Source: Paraburkholderia haematera
GTDB taxonomy: Bacteria > Pseudomonadota > Gammaproteobacteria > Burkholderiales > Burkholderiaceae
Reading direction: 5' to 3'
Assembly: GCF_905220975.1 (NCBI RefSeq)
Contig: NZ_CAJNBK010000014.1
Span: 62,001 to 126,000, forward strand
Length of the DNA: 64,000 nucleotides
The first letter of the stretch is position 1; the number at the start of each line of letters is the position of its first letter. This document shows, piece after piece, positions 34,725 through 43,482 of the stretch. Below the pieces are notes generated by a model, which was not told the origin of the DNA, did no database searches, and saw nothing but the letters and a program-made list of their open reading frames with translations. Both the position numbers and the translations under genes were made by a program.

Positions 34725-36350
34725 TCAGGTTGCTTCCGCAGACGTCGCAGCCGCCGTCGTAACGGCATTGCCGTGCGCCTGCGCCTGCGCATGCGCAGGC
34801 TGCTGCGAGCCCGCGTGCCCGCTCAGCGGCTGCGCCGTGGGCGAATACGCGAGGTAGTCGTCCATGCTGAAGGTGCGAGTCGCCTGGCGGAATTTGTAAG
34901 CGAATCCCGGCCACAGTGTCGTGTTCTTGCCGGTCTTGGGATCGAGATACCAGCTCTTGCAGCCGCCCGTCGACCAGATCGCACGGCCGAGTTTCTGCTG
35001 GATCTGTTCGTTGTAGGTACGCTCGACATGCGGACGCACTTCGATCGCGTCAGCGCGTTCCGCGCTCATTGTCTTCAGTGCACGCAGGATGTATTCGACC
35101 TGTGACTCGATCATGAACACCATCGAGTTGTGACCGAGGCCGGTATTCGGGCCAACAATCATGAAGAAGTTCGGATAACCAGGCAGTGTCGTACCGAGAT
35201 AGGCATGCGCGCCGTCTCGCCACGTATCGACGATATCGACGCCGCCGCGGCCGCGCACCACGCCCGCTGGAAACGGATCGGCCACCTGAAAGCCGGTGCC
35301 GAAGATCAGGCAATCGGCAGGATGACGCGTGCCGTCGGTCGTGATCACCGCGTCTGCTTCCACGCGGGCGATGCCGGTGGTCGTCACCGACACGTTCTGG
35401 CGCGACAGCGCGGGGAAGTAGTCGTTCGAGATCAGGATGCGCTTGCAGCCCATCGTGTAGTTCGGCGTGAGCGTGGCGCGCAATTGCGGATTAAGCACCT
35501 GGCGGCGCAGATGCCGCTCCGCGACTTTCTGCGCGGTCTTCATGAGCGAAGGATGAATCGCGAAGCCGAATGCCCGCGATTCGAGCATGCAGTAGAGCGC
35601 CGAACGCATGATCTTCTGCGTGAACGGCAGATGCCTGAACAACCACTGTTCGAACGGCTTCACCGCGCGGTCGGCCTTCGGCATGATCCACGGCGGCGTG
35701 CGCTGGAACAGGTTCAGGTGCGAGACGCGCGGCGCGATCTGCGGCACGAACTGAATCGCGCTCGCTCCCGTGCCGATCACCGCGACGCGTTTGCCTTCGA
35801 GCGAATACGTATGGTCCCAGTGCTGTGAGTGGAACGCCTTACCCTTGAATGTTTCGATGCCTGGAATGTCCGGCACGGCCGCGCGCGAGAGTCCGCCCAT
35901 TCCCGAGATCAGCACGCGCGCCGACCATTGCTGCCCGTTTGCGAACGTCAACTGCCAGCGGTGGCGGGTTTCGTCGTAGATCGCCGAGGCAAGTTCATGA
36001 CCGAAGCGCAGATGGCGCTGGATGCCGAACTTCTGCGTGCACTGTTCCAGATACGCGCGAATTTCCGGCTGACGCGCGAACATGCGGGTCCAGCGCGGAT
36101 TCGGGGCGAAAGAGAACGAATAGACGTGGGATTGCACGTCGCAGGCGCAACCGGGGTAGTGGTTGTCGCGCCAGGTGCCGCCGACCGACTCGGCTTTTTC
36201 GGCGATGATGAAGTCGGTCATGCCGGCTTGCCGCAGGCGGATCGCCATGCCGAGGCCGGCAAAGCCGGAGCCGATGATGGCGATGTCGGTATCGATGGGC
36301 GCGGATGCGTTGGGCGCCGCGTCGTCGAGGGGCATCATGCGTGCGTTCAT
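34725..36350 (-). CDS. Flavin-binding (Baeyer-Villiger type) monooxygenase
   Basis: 541 residues. FAD Rossmann motif IAIIGSGFAGLGMAIRL, VGGTWRDNHYPGCACD, the Baeyer-Villiger fingerprint FKGKAFHSQHWD and the NADPH motif VIGTGASAIQFVPQIA are all present. It inserts one oxygen of O2 next to a ketone to give an ester. First gene of the operon; SDR, PF10118 protein and hydrolase follow. A perfect operator-like palindrome lies 32-53 bp upstream. The substrate (cyclic, aryl or long-chain ketone) cannot be told. Confidence 0.93.
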   Translation of the reverse strand: MNARMMPLDDAAPNASAPIDTDIAIIGSGFAGLGMAIRLRQAGMTDFIIAEKAESVGGTWRDNHYPGCACDVQSHVYSFSFAPNPRWTRMFARQPEIRAYLEQCTQKFGIQRHLRFGHELASAIYDETRHRWQLTFANGQQWSARVLISGMGGLSRAAVPDIPGIETFKGKAFHSQHWDHTYSLEGKRVAVIGTGASAIQFVPQIAPRVSHLNLFQRTPPWIMPKADRAVKPFEQWLFRHLPFTQKIMRSALYCMLESRAFGFAIHPSLMKTAQKVAERHLRRQVLNPQLRATLTPNYTMGCKRILISNDYFPALSRQNVSVTTTGIARVEADAVITTDGTRHPADCLIFGTGFQVADPFPAGVVRGRGGVDIVDTWRDGAHAYLGTTLPGYPNFFMIVGPNTGLGHNSMVFMIESQVEYILRALKTMSAERADAIEVRPHVERTYNEQIQQKLGRAIWSTGGCKSWYLDPKTGKNTTLWPGFAYKFRQATRTFSMDDYLAYSPTAQPLSGHAGSQQPAHAQAQAHGNAVTTAAATSAEAT

Positions 36351-36381
36351 CCGATCCGTCTCCTTGTTGTTCGCTCTTAAC

Positions 36382-36403
36382 TGTTACATTGGGTGATGTA
36401 ACA
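36382..36403. promoter_or_regulatory. Perfect inverted repeat upstream of the BVMO operon
   Basis: TGTTACAT, six bases, ATGTAACA: a perfect 8-bp dyad typical of TetR-family operators. No TetR gene is adjacent. Confidence 0.75.
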
Positions 36404-36453
36404 ATAGAGGCTGTCAACGGATGACGCAAGCAGCGGGTTAGACGGGAAACTCT

Positions 36454-36582
36454 ATGGAGCGGAGAACGTTGTGGCGCAAGGCCCAGGCGGCGACGGCGCT
36501 GGCCGGGCAGGGCTTTGAGACGGATGCGGAAGCGCAGGTCATTCCGTCATGTGAAAAATGCAGGGCGGATTCGCTTTGAAAA
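36454..36582 (+). other. Possible 42-residue orphan reading frame
   Basis: ATG with GGGAA upstream, frame MERRTLWRKAQAATALAGQG..., ending with a CEKC pair and TGA. It is divergent from the BVMO operon and close to its operator. No family is recognised. It could be a chance frame or a remnant of the missing regulator. Confidence 0.2.
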
Positions 36583-36590
36583 CCCGCCCT
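36553..36590 (-). terminator. Intrinsic terminator after the MscS gene
   Basis: On the minus strand, stem AGGGCGG/CCGCCCT (36562-36590) with a 15-nt loop, then GCATTTTTC. It lies 22 bp after the channel gene's stop. Confidence 0.75.
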
Positions 36591-36611
36591 CCGTACAGCA
36601 GCTTTAGCGCG

Positions 36612-37511
36612 TTATTGCACCGAAGCCTTAGGTGCGGCAGTCACGCGAGTCGCGGCAGACTCGTCGGCGTCGTTGCTTTGCACGATATGCAGTTCACGTG
36701 TGCGAACCGGCAAGCTGCATTGGGCGTTGTTGAGCGTTTGACGGACTTGGCGAGCGAGGTCCCAGCGCATGTCCCAGAACGCGTCGATGTTCGCCCACAC
36801 GCGAATGTTCAGCACCACGGTGCTGTCGTCGAAACGGGCCACCATCACCTGCGGCGCGGGTTTCTGCAGCGCGCGCGGGTCGGCAACGGCGAGATTGCGC
36901 AGGGCGGCTAGCGCCTGGTCGACGTCGTCACGCACCGAGATTTCCACTTCCAGATCGAGGCGGCGGGTCGGGTTGCGGTTGTAATTGCGGATCGAATTGC
37001 TCCACAGCGCGCTGTTCGGCACGTATTCGCAAATGCCGTCAGCTTTCGTGAGGCGTGTCGTGAACAGACTGATTTCTTCGACCGTGCCTGCGACGGTGCC
37101 TGTGCCGGCTTCAATCGAATCGCCCACCTTGAACGGCCGCAGCAGCAACAGCATGATGCCGGCCGCGATGTTTTGCATCGTGCCCTGCAGCGCGAGACCG
37201 ATAGCGAGGCCGGCGGCGCCGAGCACGGCGACGATGCTCGCCGTCTGAATGCCCAGTTGCGACAGTGCGCCGATGATCGAGACGACGCGAATGCTCCACA
37301 GGCAGGTGTCGCAAATGACTGGACGCAGCGTGGCGTCCATGCGCGACTGGCGCGCGAGCAGCCGGTTGAGCGAGCGTGCGACGCGGCGGGCGACCCACCA
37401 GCCCACCACCAGTATCAATGCGGCCGCGCACAGGTGCATCGAGATCGTGGAGAGTGCGTCCCAGAGGAAGGTCCACCGGTCAGGGTGAATCTCAGCGAGT
37501 AAATTCTGCAT
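36612..37511 (-). CDS. Small-conductance mechanosensitive channel (MscS family)
   Basis: 299 residues. Three membrane helices, with the pore helix VLGAAGLAIGLALQGTMQNIAAGIMLLLLRPFKVGD typical of MscS (Ala/Gly packing). The beta domain follows (AGTVEEISLFTTRL ... VPNSALWSNSIRNYNRNPTRR), then a C-terminal alpha/beta domain. It opens on membrane tension to release solutes after a drop in outside osmolarity. It stands alone with its own terminator. Confidence 0.93.
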   Translation of the reverse strand: MQNLLAEIHPDRWTFLWDALSTISMHLCAAALILVVGWWVARRVARSLNRLLARQSRMDATLRPVICDTCLWSIRVVSIIGALSQLGIQTASIVAVLGAAGLAIGLALQGTMQNIAAGIMLLLLRPFKVGDSIEAGTGTVAGTVEEISLFTTRLTKADGICEYVPNSALWSNSIRNYNRNPTRRLDLEVEISVRDDVDQALAALRNLAVADPRALQKPAPQVMVARFDDSTVVLNIRVWANIDAFWDMRWDLARQVRQTLNNAQCSLPVRTRELHIVQSNDADESAATRVTAAPKASVQ

Positions 37512-37910
37512 GGCCTTGACGGTCCTGATTTTTTAAGCGACGGCGTATGGTTCGCCGCCTGGTTCACAAGAAGCATGAATACCGTGTGTCCGCGCAACAC
37601 GAGCGACGGGCAGGTATCCGGAGAATGACGCGATTAAAGCGCGCAAAAAAGGGACCGTTTCGCAAATGGAAAGTTCTGCCGGTACACTCTTTTTAACAAA
37701 TTGAGTTTCCGGATACGAAAGGGCGGGCGGCGCGCAATGGCGACGTGAGAGGGTGTGTTGACGTGGCGCCGTCATGGATTGAATGACGGGTGACCATTGA
37801 AATGTGGCGTCAGCCTGAGAAATTCTTCCTCTGGCTGACGCAGCGTCAATGCATTATTTGATACGGATGACGAAGTAATGGGTTGCCCTGTGTTTTCGGG
37901 CGACCAACGT
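37512..37910. other. Gap between the sulfonate-binding and MscS genes
   Basis: 399 bases without a supported gene. A 9-bp inverted repeat GCGTCAGCC/GGCTGACGC with a 17-nt loop (37807-37841) lies about 70 bases after the binding-protein stop and may end that transcript. The AT-rich stretch at 37680-37715 probably holds the mscS promoter. Confidence 0.5.
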
Positions 37911-38927
37911 CTATTTTCCCGCAAGACTCGCGGCCACCTCGCGGTTTTGCCAGACGTTGTCCTTCACGGTGATCTTTTGCGGAATCAGATGCGCGCCATA
38001 AAACGCATCGGCGACGACCTGCTGCGAGCGGGCGATCTCGTCGGTGACGGCGGTGGTGCCGTACGGATAGCGGCGCACCCAGGTTTCGACCAGCTTCTGA
38101 TCGAGACCGACCTTCGGCGCGATCAGCGCGGCGGTTTCCACCGGATGAGCGTTCACCCACAGGCCGGCGGTGCGCAACTGCCCGAGAATCGCGCCGACCA
38201 CATCGGGATGCTGCTGGGCGAAGTCGCGCGTGGCCTCATAGAAGTTATAGGGACTGTTGAGTTCCGAATAATCGACCAGCGTGCGCGCGTTCAACGCCTG
38301 TTGCGCGGACGCGTAGTAAGGGTCCCAGATCGCCCATGCATCGACGGTGCCGCTTTCGAAGGCCGCGCGCGCGTCGGCGGGCGCCAGATAGACCGGGCGA
38401 ACGTCTTCGTAACGCAGGCCGGCTTTTTTCAGCGCTTCGAGCAGCAGGTAGTTCGCGCTCGAACCCTTTTGCAGCGCGACGCGCTTGCCCTTCAATTCCG
38501 CCACGCTATGCAGCGCCGAATCGCTGCGGACAAGAATCGCTTCGGCGTGACGCCCTGATGGCTCTGCGCCGACGTACACGAAATGCACGCCGCCGGCTTG
38601 CGCGAACACCGGCGGCGGTGCGCCGGTGTAGCCGAAATCGATGCTGTTGGCGTTCAGCGCCTCGAGCAATTGCGGGCCGGCCGGAAATTCGAACCACTTG
38701 ATGCTGTAGCCGAGCGGCTTGAGCTTTTCGTCGAGCGAGCCTTGCGCCTTGAGCACCGCGAGCAAGCCCGATTTCTGATAGCCGATGCGCAGCACGTTGG
38801 ACGGCTCGGTGCCGTTGCCGCTACTGCTGTTCTGAGCTGTTGCGCTCAATGTGGTGAGCGCCGCCAGCAGCGCGGCGGCGACGTGAAGCGAAACACGGGT
38901 ATGACGGGCCATCCGGCGAATCTCCAT
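37911..38927 (-). CDS. Aliphatic sulfonate ABC transporter substrate-binding protein (SsuA-like)
   Basis: 338 residues. Signal peptide RVSLHVAAALLAALTTLSATAQ, then VLRIGYQKSGLLAVLKAQGSLDEKLKPLGYSIKWFEFPAGPQLLEALNANSIDFGYTGAPPPVFAQ, which is the SsuA/NrtA-type fold. It binds sulfonates or taurine in the periplasm. No permease or ATPase gene is next to it, so it must work with a system encoded elsewhere or be an orphan paralogue. Confidence 0.9.
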   Translation of the reverse strand: MEIRRMARHTRVSLHVAAALLAALTTLSATAQNSSSGNGTEPSNVLRIGYQKSGLLAVLKAQGSLDEKLKPLGYSIKWFEFPAGPQLLEALNANSIDFGYTGAPPPVFAQAGGVHFVYVGAEPSGRHAEAILVRSDSALHSVAELKGKRVALQKGSSANYLLLEALKKAGLRYEDVRPVYLAPADARAAFESGTVDAWAIWDPYYASAQQALNARTLVDYSELNSPYNFYEATRDFAQQHPDVVGAILGQLRTAGLWVNAHPVETAALIAPKVGLDQKLVETWVRRYPYGTTAVTDEIARSQQVVADAFYGAHLIPQKITVKDNVWQNREVAASLAGK

Positions 38928-39108
38928 TGCGTTCGATTGATCGACGATCCTCGCACGGACGTTTCGCCGATCAAACGAAGCAATGCAGATTTGAATATGA
39001 CGCGCACGCGAAGTGGCGCATGGAAGCGCCCGTATAAGCGGAGACAGGAACGGCGCGTGTTACAACGCGGGTTGCAACGCGGATGGCCGCGAGCGCCCGC
39101 AGGAATGA

Positions 39109-39960
39109 CTATTTTTTCGGTTTACTCTTCTTGGCGGCTGTGCCTTCGGCCGGATGGCCCAGCTTCTTTTCCATGATCGCCGCGACGCGGTCGCCGAGAT
39201 AATCGCCGGAGGCTTCTTCCAGCGCACGGTTCATTTCGCTTTCGACCAATACCATTGCCAGGGGCCGCACACGCCAGATCGCCTCGACCAGCGCGGGCAC
39301 GTCGGCGGGCGGCGGCAGCGCGTCGGCGTCGTAGCGGTCCAGTTGGCGGACCACCAGATCGACCAGCGCCTTGGCGACCGCATTGAAATGCGGCCTTGCG
39401 ATGCCCACGGCGTCGAGCAGGTCGGCGAGCGGAATGCCTTCTTTCGCCATGGTCGCGCCAGCGGCCAGCGCCGTGGGGCTGCCGGACACGAAGGAGAGGC
39501 CGTTGCGCTCCAGCAAACCCAGATCGACCGCTTTGCCGAGCGCGCTCGGCGAGGCTTTGTCGCCGAACATGTGCAGCAGCTCGATCAGCGAGTATTTTTT
39601 CGGCCGTTCGCGCGACCAGCGGCCGCCGATCGCGGTCTCAAGGCCGAGGATGGAACGCAGATCGTGGCCTTCGTCCACCGCCATGATCAGGTCCTGGATG
39701 TTCGCGAGCGTGTAGCCGCGCGTGAGCAGATGGTTGATCAGCTTCAGACGCGACACATGCGTGTCGTCATACACGCCGACCCGGCCGCGCTTTTCCGGCG
39801 GTGCGAGCAGGCCGCGGTCCTGATAGGCGCGCACGTTGCGCACGGTGCTGTCAGTGACGCGCGCGAGTTCGTCGACCGTGTATTCGTTGGGCGGCGCGTC
39901 GCTTGGCCGAACGCTCGAGTCGGCGGGCAAGGGCGGAAAGGGGGGCGGCGTATTGGGCAT
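39109..39960 (-). CDS. MerR-family transcriptional regulator
   Basis: 283 residues. After a Pro-rich start, the MerR wing-helix reads YTVDELARVTDSTVRNVRAYQDRGLLAPPEKRGRVGVYDDTHVSRLKLINHLLTRGYTLANIQDLI. A long C-terminal domain (100-270) has no metal-binding Cys set, so it is not a classic metal sensor. The C-terminus is Lys-rich (AAKKSKPKK). Target and ligand are unknown. The upstream gap (39961-40139) carries short GTGCGTCGGTT repeats. Confidence 0.9.
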   Translation of the reverse strand: MPNTPPPFPPLPADSSVRPSDAPPNEYTVDELARVTDSTVRNVRAYQDRGLLAPPEKRGRVGVYDDTHVSRLKLINHLLTRGYTLANIQDLIMAVDEGHDLRSILGLETAIGGRWSRERPKKYSLIELLHMFGDKASPSALGKAVDLGLLERNGLSFVSGSPTALAAGATMAKEGIPLADLLDAVGIARPHFNAVAKALVDLVVRQLDRYDADALPPPADVPALVEAIWRVRPLAMVLVESEMNRALEEASGDYLGDRVAAIMEKKLGHPAEGTAAKKSKPKK

Positions 39961-40139
39961 GGGGGGATTTTAACGCGGCGGCCTATGCGTCGGTTAGTGC
40001 GTCGGTTCGTGCGTCGGCCAATGCCACGAATGCCACGGCCAGGGTGCCCATCCACGCAGCGGTTTGAGGAGTGAGGCGGCGGAAAAAGGGAGCCTCGCGA
40101 CAAGCCGCCATTCCTGAGGCCGGCGTAACGCCAGGCGTT

Positions 40140-40751
40140 TTATCCGCGGCCCTGCGCCACGTCGTCCGGCGCGTTCGAATCGCCCACGCCCAAGGGACGC
40201 TGCATCAGCGTGGTGTCGAGCCAGCGGCCGTGTTTGAACCCGACCGCCTTCAATGTGCCGGTCAATTCGAAACCCAGTTGCGTATGCAGGGACAGCGAAC
40301 CGCCGCTGCCGCCGTCCGCAATCACGGCGACCATCTGGCGCCACGGTCCGGTTTCGCAGCGTTCGATCAGCGCTTGCAATAGCACGCGTCCCAGGCCTCG
40401 TCCACGATACGCGTCGCTCACATAGATCGAATCTTCGATCGTGTTGCGATAGGCGGCGCGAGGCCGGTAGGGCGTCGCGTAGCAATAGCCGGCGACTTCG
40501 CCGTCGATCTCGGCCACCATGTACGGCAGCCCATGACTGCGCACCGACGCGAGCCGCGTGCGCAGATCGTCGACGGAAGGCGGGGTTTCTTCGAACGAAG
40601 CAACCCCGGTCAGCACATGGTGCGCGTAGATCGCCTGGATCGCGGGCAGATCGGCTTCGGTGGCGTCGCGGATCAAAGGCGCCGTGGGCGGCGGGGTGGC
40701 GGCCGAGTCGGCTGAATGGGGCGTGGAGGGCGAGGGGCGGGTGGTGCTCAT
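40140..40751 (-). CDS. GNAT acetyltransferase, phosphinothricin/MnaT type
   Basis: 203 residues. IRDATEADLPAIQAIYAHHVLTGVASFEETPPSVDDL is the usual start of the PAT/MnaT group. The acetyl-CoA loop is YRGRGLGRVLLQAL, and GFELTGTLKAVGFKHGRWLDTTLMQRPL ends the fold. It would acetylate the amino group of a small molecule such as methionine sulfone or phosphinothricin. AGGAA precedes the ATG. The first 25 residues are a low-complexity Ser/Thr/Pro/Ala tail. Confidence 0.9.
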   Translation of the reverse strand: MSTTRPSPSTPHSADSAATPPPTAPLIRDATEADLPAIQAIYAHHVLTGVASFEETPPSVDDLRTRLASVRSHGLPYMVAEIDGEVAGYCYATPYRPRAAYRNTIEDSIYVSDAYRGRGLGRVLLQALIERCETGPWRQMVAVIADGGSGGSLSLHTQLGFELTGTLKAVGFKHGRWLDTTLMQRPLGVGDSNAPDDVAQGRG

Positions 40752-41022
40752 ACGTGTTCCTGTCGTAGCCGGTGAGTCTGCGGATACGTTTTACTATGCC
40801 CGCCGCGCGCCCGAATTTGAAGCGAGTCAAAAATCGTCGCGATCTATTGACGGTATCGGCGTATGCGTAGGTGACTGGCGCGACCGGGGTATGGCACGTT
40901 CCGCGCATGCATAAGTGGCCGGTGCGTCCGAGGTGTCGCGCGTAGTGCCCGGCCATGCGGCTGTGCCGGGCGCTCCGGATTCCCGTTGCGAAGACGCATG
41001 CACGCGGTGTGCTTTCCGGCGC

Positions 41023-41337
41023 TCAGCTATGCGAATACGTATCCGGCTGCGTCACGTGCCCGCGGTGATGCCGGTGATGCTTTGCCTTGTGCTTTGGCTG
41101 GGCCTTGGCCGGAGCATGGCCCGCGGCTTGCGATTGCGGCTGCGGTTGAGGCTGGGCTTGCATCGGTTGCGGCTGTTGCGGCTGTTGGGCCTGCGCACCC
41201 GGCGCGGGTGCCGGATGGGCATTGCCGGACGGCAGCGTGGTCTGGCCTTCGCCGAAGCGAAAGGTTTGCGAGGTCTGGGCGTACGCGGTGGCGGACAGTG
41301 TCAGGGCGGCAACCGCCACGCAAATCGAAAACTTCAT
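41023..41337 (-). CDS. Small secreted Gln/Pro/His-rich protein
   Basis: 104 residues from ATG 41337, preceded by AAGGAG. Signal peptide MKFSICVAVAALTLSATAYAQ, then a disordered body with APAPGAQAQQPQQPQPMQAQPQPQPQ and a Lys/His-rich tail (KHKAKHHRHHRGH). No family is recognised. The tail could bind metal or polyanions in the periplasm. Codon use fits the genome and the signal peptide is good, which supports a real gene. Confidence 0.7.
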   Translation of the reverse strand: MKFSICVAVAALTLSATAYAQTSQTFRFGEGQTTLPSGNAHPAPAPGAQAQQPQQPQPMQAQPQPQPQSQAAGHAPAKAQPKHKAKHHRHHRGHVTQPDTYSHS

Positions 41338-41464
41338 TGATCCATTCTCCTTCTGAACGAGCCGGTGAGGATACCGCAATGCGGCCTCTGGCTCCTTCGA
41401 CGCCCTTCATCAAGCGCGGCGGACCGCTTGCGCCGCTGTCATCTGGCGTACGGCGAAGGTGGCT

Positions 41465-42370
41465 TCAAAGATCGAACTGATCGAACTCGCTTTGCAGTTC
41501 GCGGTTACGTGCCACGCGTTCGTCGATACCGGGCCCGAGCCGTTCGACAATCGCGGAGATCAGCAGGTTGAACAGGCAGGTGAGCGGCGCCAGCGAATCC
41601 CAGAACTGACCGACATCGGTTTTCACCTGCAACAGATCGCCGTCGAATTCGCGTGCCCACGGACAGTAAATATCGGTGACGAGCGCGAAGGGCAGCCCAC
41701 GGCGCGTGGCGGCTTCGCAATAGCGGCGCGCGATCATCGAGTAGGCGCGCGTGTCGGTGATGATCAGATACGGTGACTTGAACTCGGAGTTCAGCGAATC
41801 GACATAGGAGCCCGACATGCCGTCGGAATAGAACACGCGTGGGCGGATGTACTCGAGGTAACTGTAGAACGCGTTGCTGATGCCGCGCGTGGACTGAATG
41901 CCGAGGATATAGACAGCGTCCGCATTCGAGATGCGTTCGGCCACGCGGGCGAACACCGGCGATTGCGCAAGCTGGTAGACATGCTGGATCGCGCCGATTT
42001 CAAGTTCGAGCGAGTGGGCGAGAGCCGGGTTGGGAGCGGAGTTGGCGGCGCGAGGCTCGCTTGCCGCGAGGGGGGCTTCGTCGTGCTGGCCGGAGGTGCG
42101 GCGAAATGCGTCGAGCCGGTCGGTAATCAGCCACGGGCGCTCCTGTGCGCCGCGCAGTTCGCGCTTCAGGTCGTCGAGGTTCTGGTAGCCGATGCTGCGT
42201 AAGAACCGGCCCACCGAGATGCCGCTGGTGCCGGCTTGCTGGGCGATCTGGTCGGCGGTTTCGAGGCCGAGCCGCTCGAGATTCGCCAGCATGTAACTGG
42301 CGACGCGTTTGGAGGTGGGCGTGAGTTCGGCAAAGCGGGCTTCGACGGTTTGTGCAAAAGCGGTCGGCAT
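41465..42370 (-). CDS. RpiR/MurR-family transcriptional regulator
   Basis: 301 residues. N-terminal HTH (LTPTSKRVASYMLANLERLGLETADQIAQQAGTSGISVGRFLRSIGYQNLDDLKREL), then a SIS sugar-phosphate-binding domain from about 140 (RVAERISNADAVYILGIQSTRGISNAFYSYLEYIRPRVFY). Members sense phosphosugars or keto acids. No catabolic gene is adjacent, so the target is unknown. Confidence 0.9.
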   Translation of the reverse strand: MPTAFAQTVEARFAELTPTSKRVASYMLANLERLGLETADQIAQQAGTSGISVGRFLRSIGYQNLDDLKRELRGAQERPWLITDRLDAFRRTSGQHDEAPLAASEPRAANSAPNPALAHSLELEIGAIQHVYQLAQSPVFARVAERISNADAVYILGIQSTRGISNAFYSYLEYIRPRVFYSDGMSGSYVDSLNSEFKSPYLIITDTRAYSMIARRYCEAATRRGLPFALVTDIYCPWAREFDGDLLQVKTDVGQFWDSLAPLTCLFNLLISAIVERLGPGIDERVARNRELQSEFDQFDL

Positions 42371-42479
42371 CGTAGTCGCGGTGCGGGTAGTGGATCGATC
42401 ACCGGGATGATGACATATTCAACCGACAGCCGACCGCGCGGTCCCAAAAATCAGGAAGCGCGCGCGGGCGAGGCACCGT

Positions 42480-43367
42480 TCAGACTGCCGGCCGCGCCGG
42501 TGCGGTCCGGGAGAAGCGCCGCGCGCCCGCTACACACGCCACCACCACGACGGTCACCAGGATCATCGCGGGCGGCACCTGTTCGTGCAGCAGCAAGCCG
42601 GCGAGCAGCAGGCCGAAAAACGGCTGCAGCAACTGCAGTTGCCCGACCCCCGCGATGCCGCCGAGCGCCAGTCCGCGATACCAGAACACGAAGCCGATCA
42701 GCATGCTGAAGAGCGACACGTAAGCGAGCCCCCACAGCGCCGCATGGCTCACGCCTTCAAACGAGGCCGGCCGCGTCCACCAGGCGAGCGGCAGCATTAC
42801 CGGCAGCGACAGCACCAGCGCCCACGAAATCACCTGCCAGCCGCCGAGATGGCGCGACAGCCGCGCGCCTTCGGCATAACCGAGGCCGCAGACGACGATC
42901 GCCGCCAGCATCAGCGCATCGCCGATTGGCGACGCGTCGATGCCGTGGCGCAAGGCGAACGCGACCACCGCGCCGCTGCCGAGCGCCGAGAACAGCCAGA
43001 ACGCCGGCTGCGGGCGCTCGCCGCCGCGCAGCACGCCGAAGATCGCGGTGGAGAGCGGCAGAAGCCCGACGAACACCACGGCGTGCGCGGCGTTGACGTG
43101 ACGCAGCGCGAGGGCGGTCAGGAGCGGAAAGCCGACCACGACGCCGAGCGCGACCACCACCAGCGGAATGAGATCGCGCCTTGCGGGCCGCGCCTCGCGA
43201 AACACCAGCAGGAGCAACAGACCCAGCGTGCCCGCAATGGTCGCGCGGGCGACCGTCAGAAACACCGGATCGAGGCCCTGCACGGCGATGCGGGTGGCGG
43301 GCAGCGAGCCGCTGAAAATCAACACGCCCACCATGCCGCTCACCCAGCCGTTCGTTGTCTTGTCCAT
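42480..43367 (-). CDS. DMT/EamA-family transporter
   Basis: 295 residues from ATG 43367 (an ATG at 43385 is also possible). Two EamA repeats, ten helices: GWVSGMVGVLIFSGSLPATRIAVQGLDPVFLTVARA and, in the second half, LGYAEGARLSRHLGGWQVISWAL. Likely an exporter of amino acids or related metabolites. It is divergent from the MocR-type regulator, a pairing often seen when the regulator controls the exporter. Confidence 0.9.
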   Translation of the reverse strand: MDKTTNGWVSGMVGVLIFSGSLPATRIAVQGLDPVFLTVARATIAGTLGLLLLLVFREARPARRDLIPLVVVALGVVVGFPLLTALALRHVNAAHAVVFVGLLPLSTAIFGVLRGGERPQPAFWLFSALGSGAVVAFALRHGIDASPIGDALMLAAIVVCGLGYAEGARLSRHLGGWQVISWALVLSLPVMLPLAWWTRPASFEGVSHAALWGLAYVSLFSMLIGFVFWYRGLALGGIAGVGQLQLLQPFFGLLLAGLLLHEQVPPAMILVTVVVVACVAGARRFSRTAPARPAV

Positions 43368-43450
43368 CGAAAAGTCCACGCGCATCGAAAATAGAATGCA
43401 TAGCATCCGCTTTCCGGCTGCAAAGGGTAAGCTATGGATCAGTACAATTC

Positions 43451-43463
43451 GTACAAACTGTAC
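43451..43463. promoter_or_regulatory. GTACA-type dyad between the DMT and MocR genes
   Basis: GTACA-AAC-TGTAC, a perfect 5-bp dyad, with another GTACAA ten bases upstream and a further GTACAG 14 bases downstream. Repeated GTAC half-sites before a MocR gene suggest its own binding sites. Confidence 0.6.
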
Positions 43464-43482
43464 CGAACATGGAGCAGTACAG

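Noticed and set aside
34678..34914. Upstream extension of the SDR gene
   Set aside because: It would run into the BVMO coding region and lacks conserved sequence; the ATG at 34677 has AGGAGA at the right distance.
39961..40139. GTGCGTCGGTT short repeats near the MerR start as a regulatory array
   Set aside because: Only two to three imperfect copies are present, too few and too GC-rich to separate from background.
43168..43482. Upstream extension of the MocR gene
   Set aside because: It overlaps the DMT transporter antisense and its promoter; the conserved protein starts at 43483.
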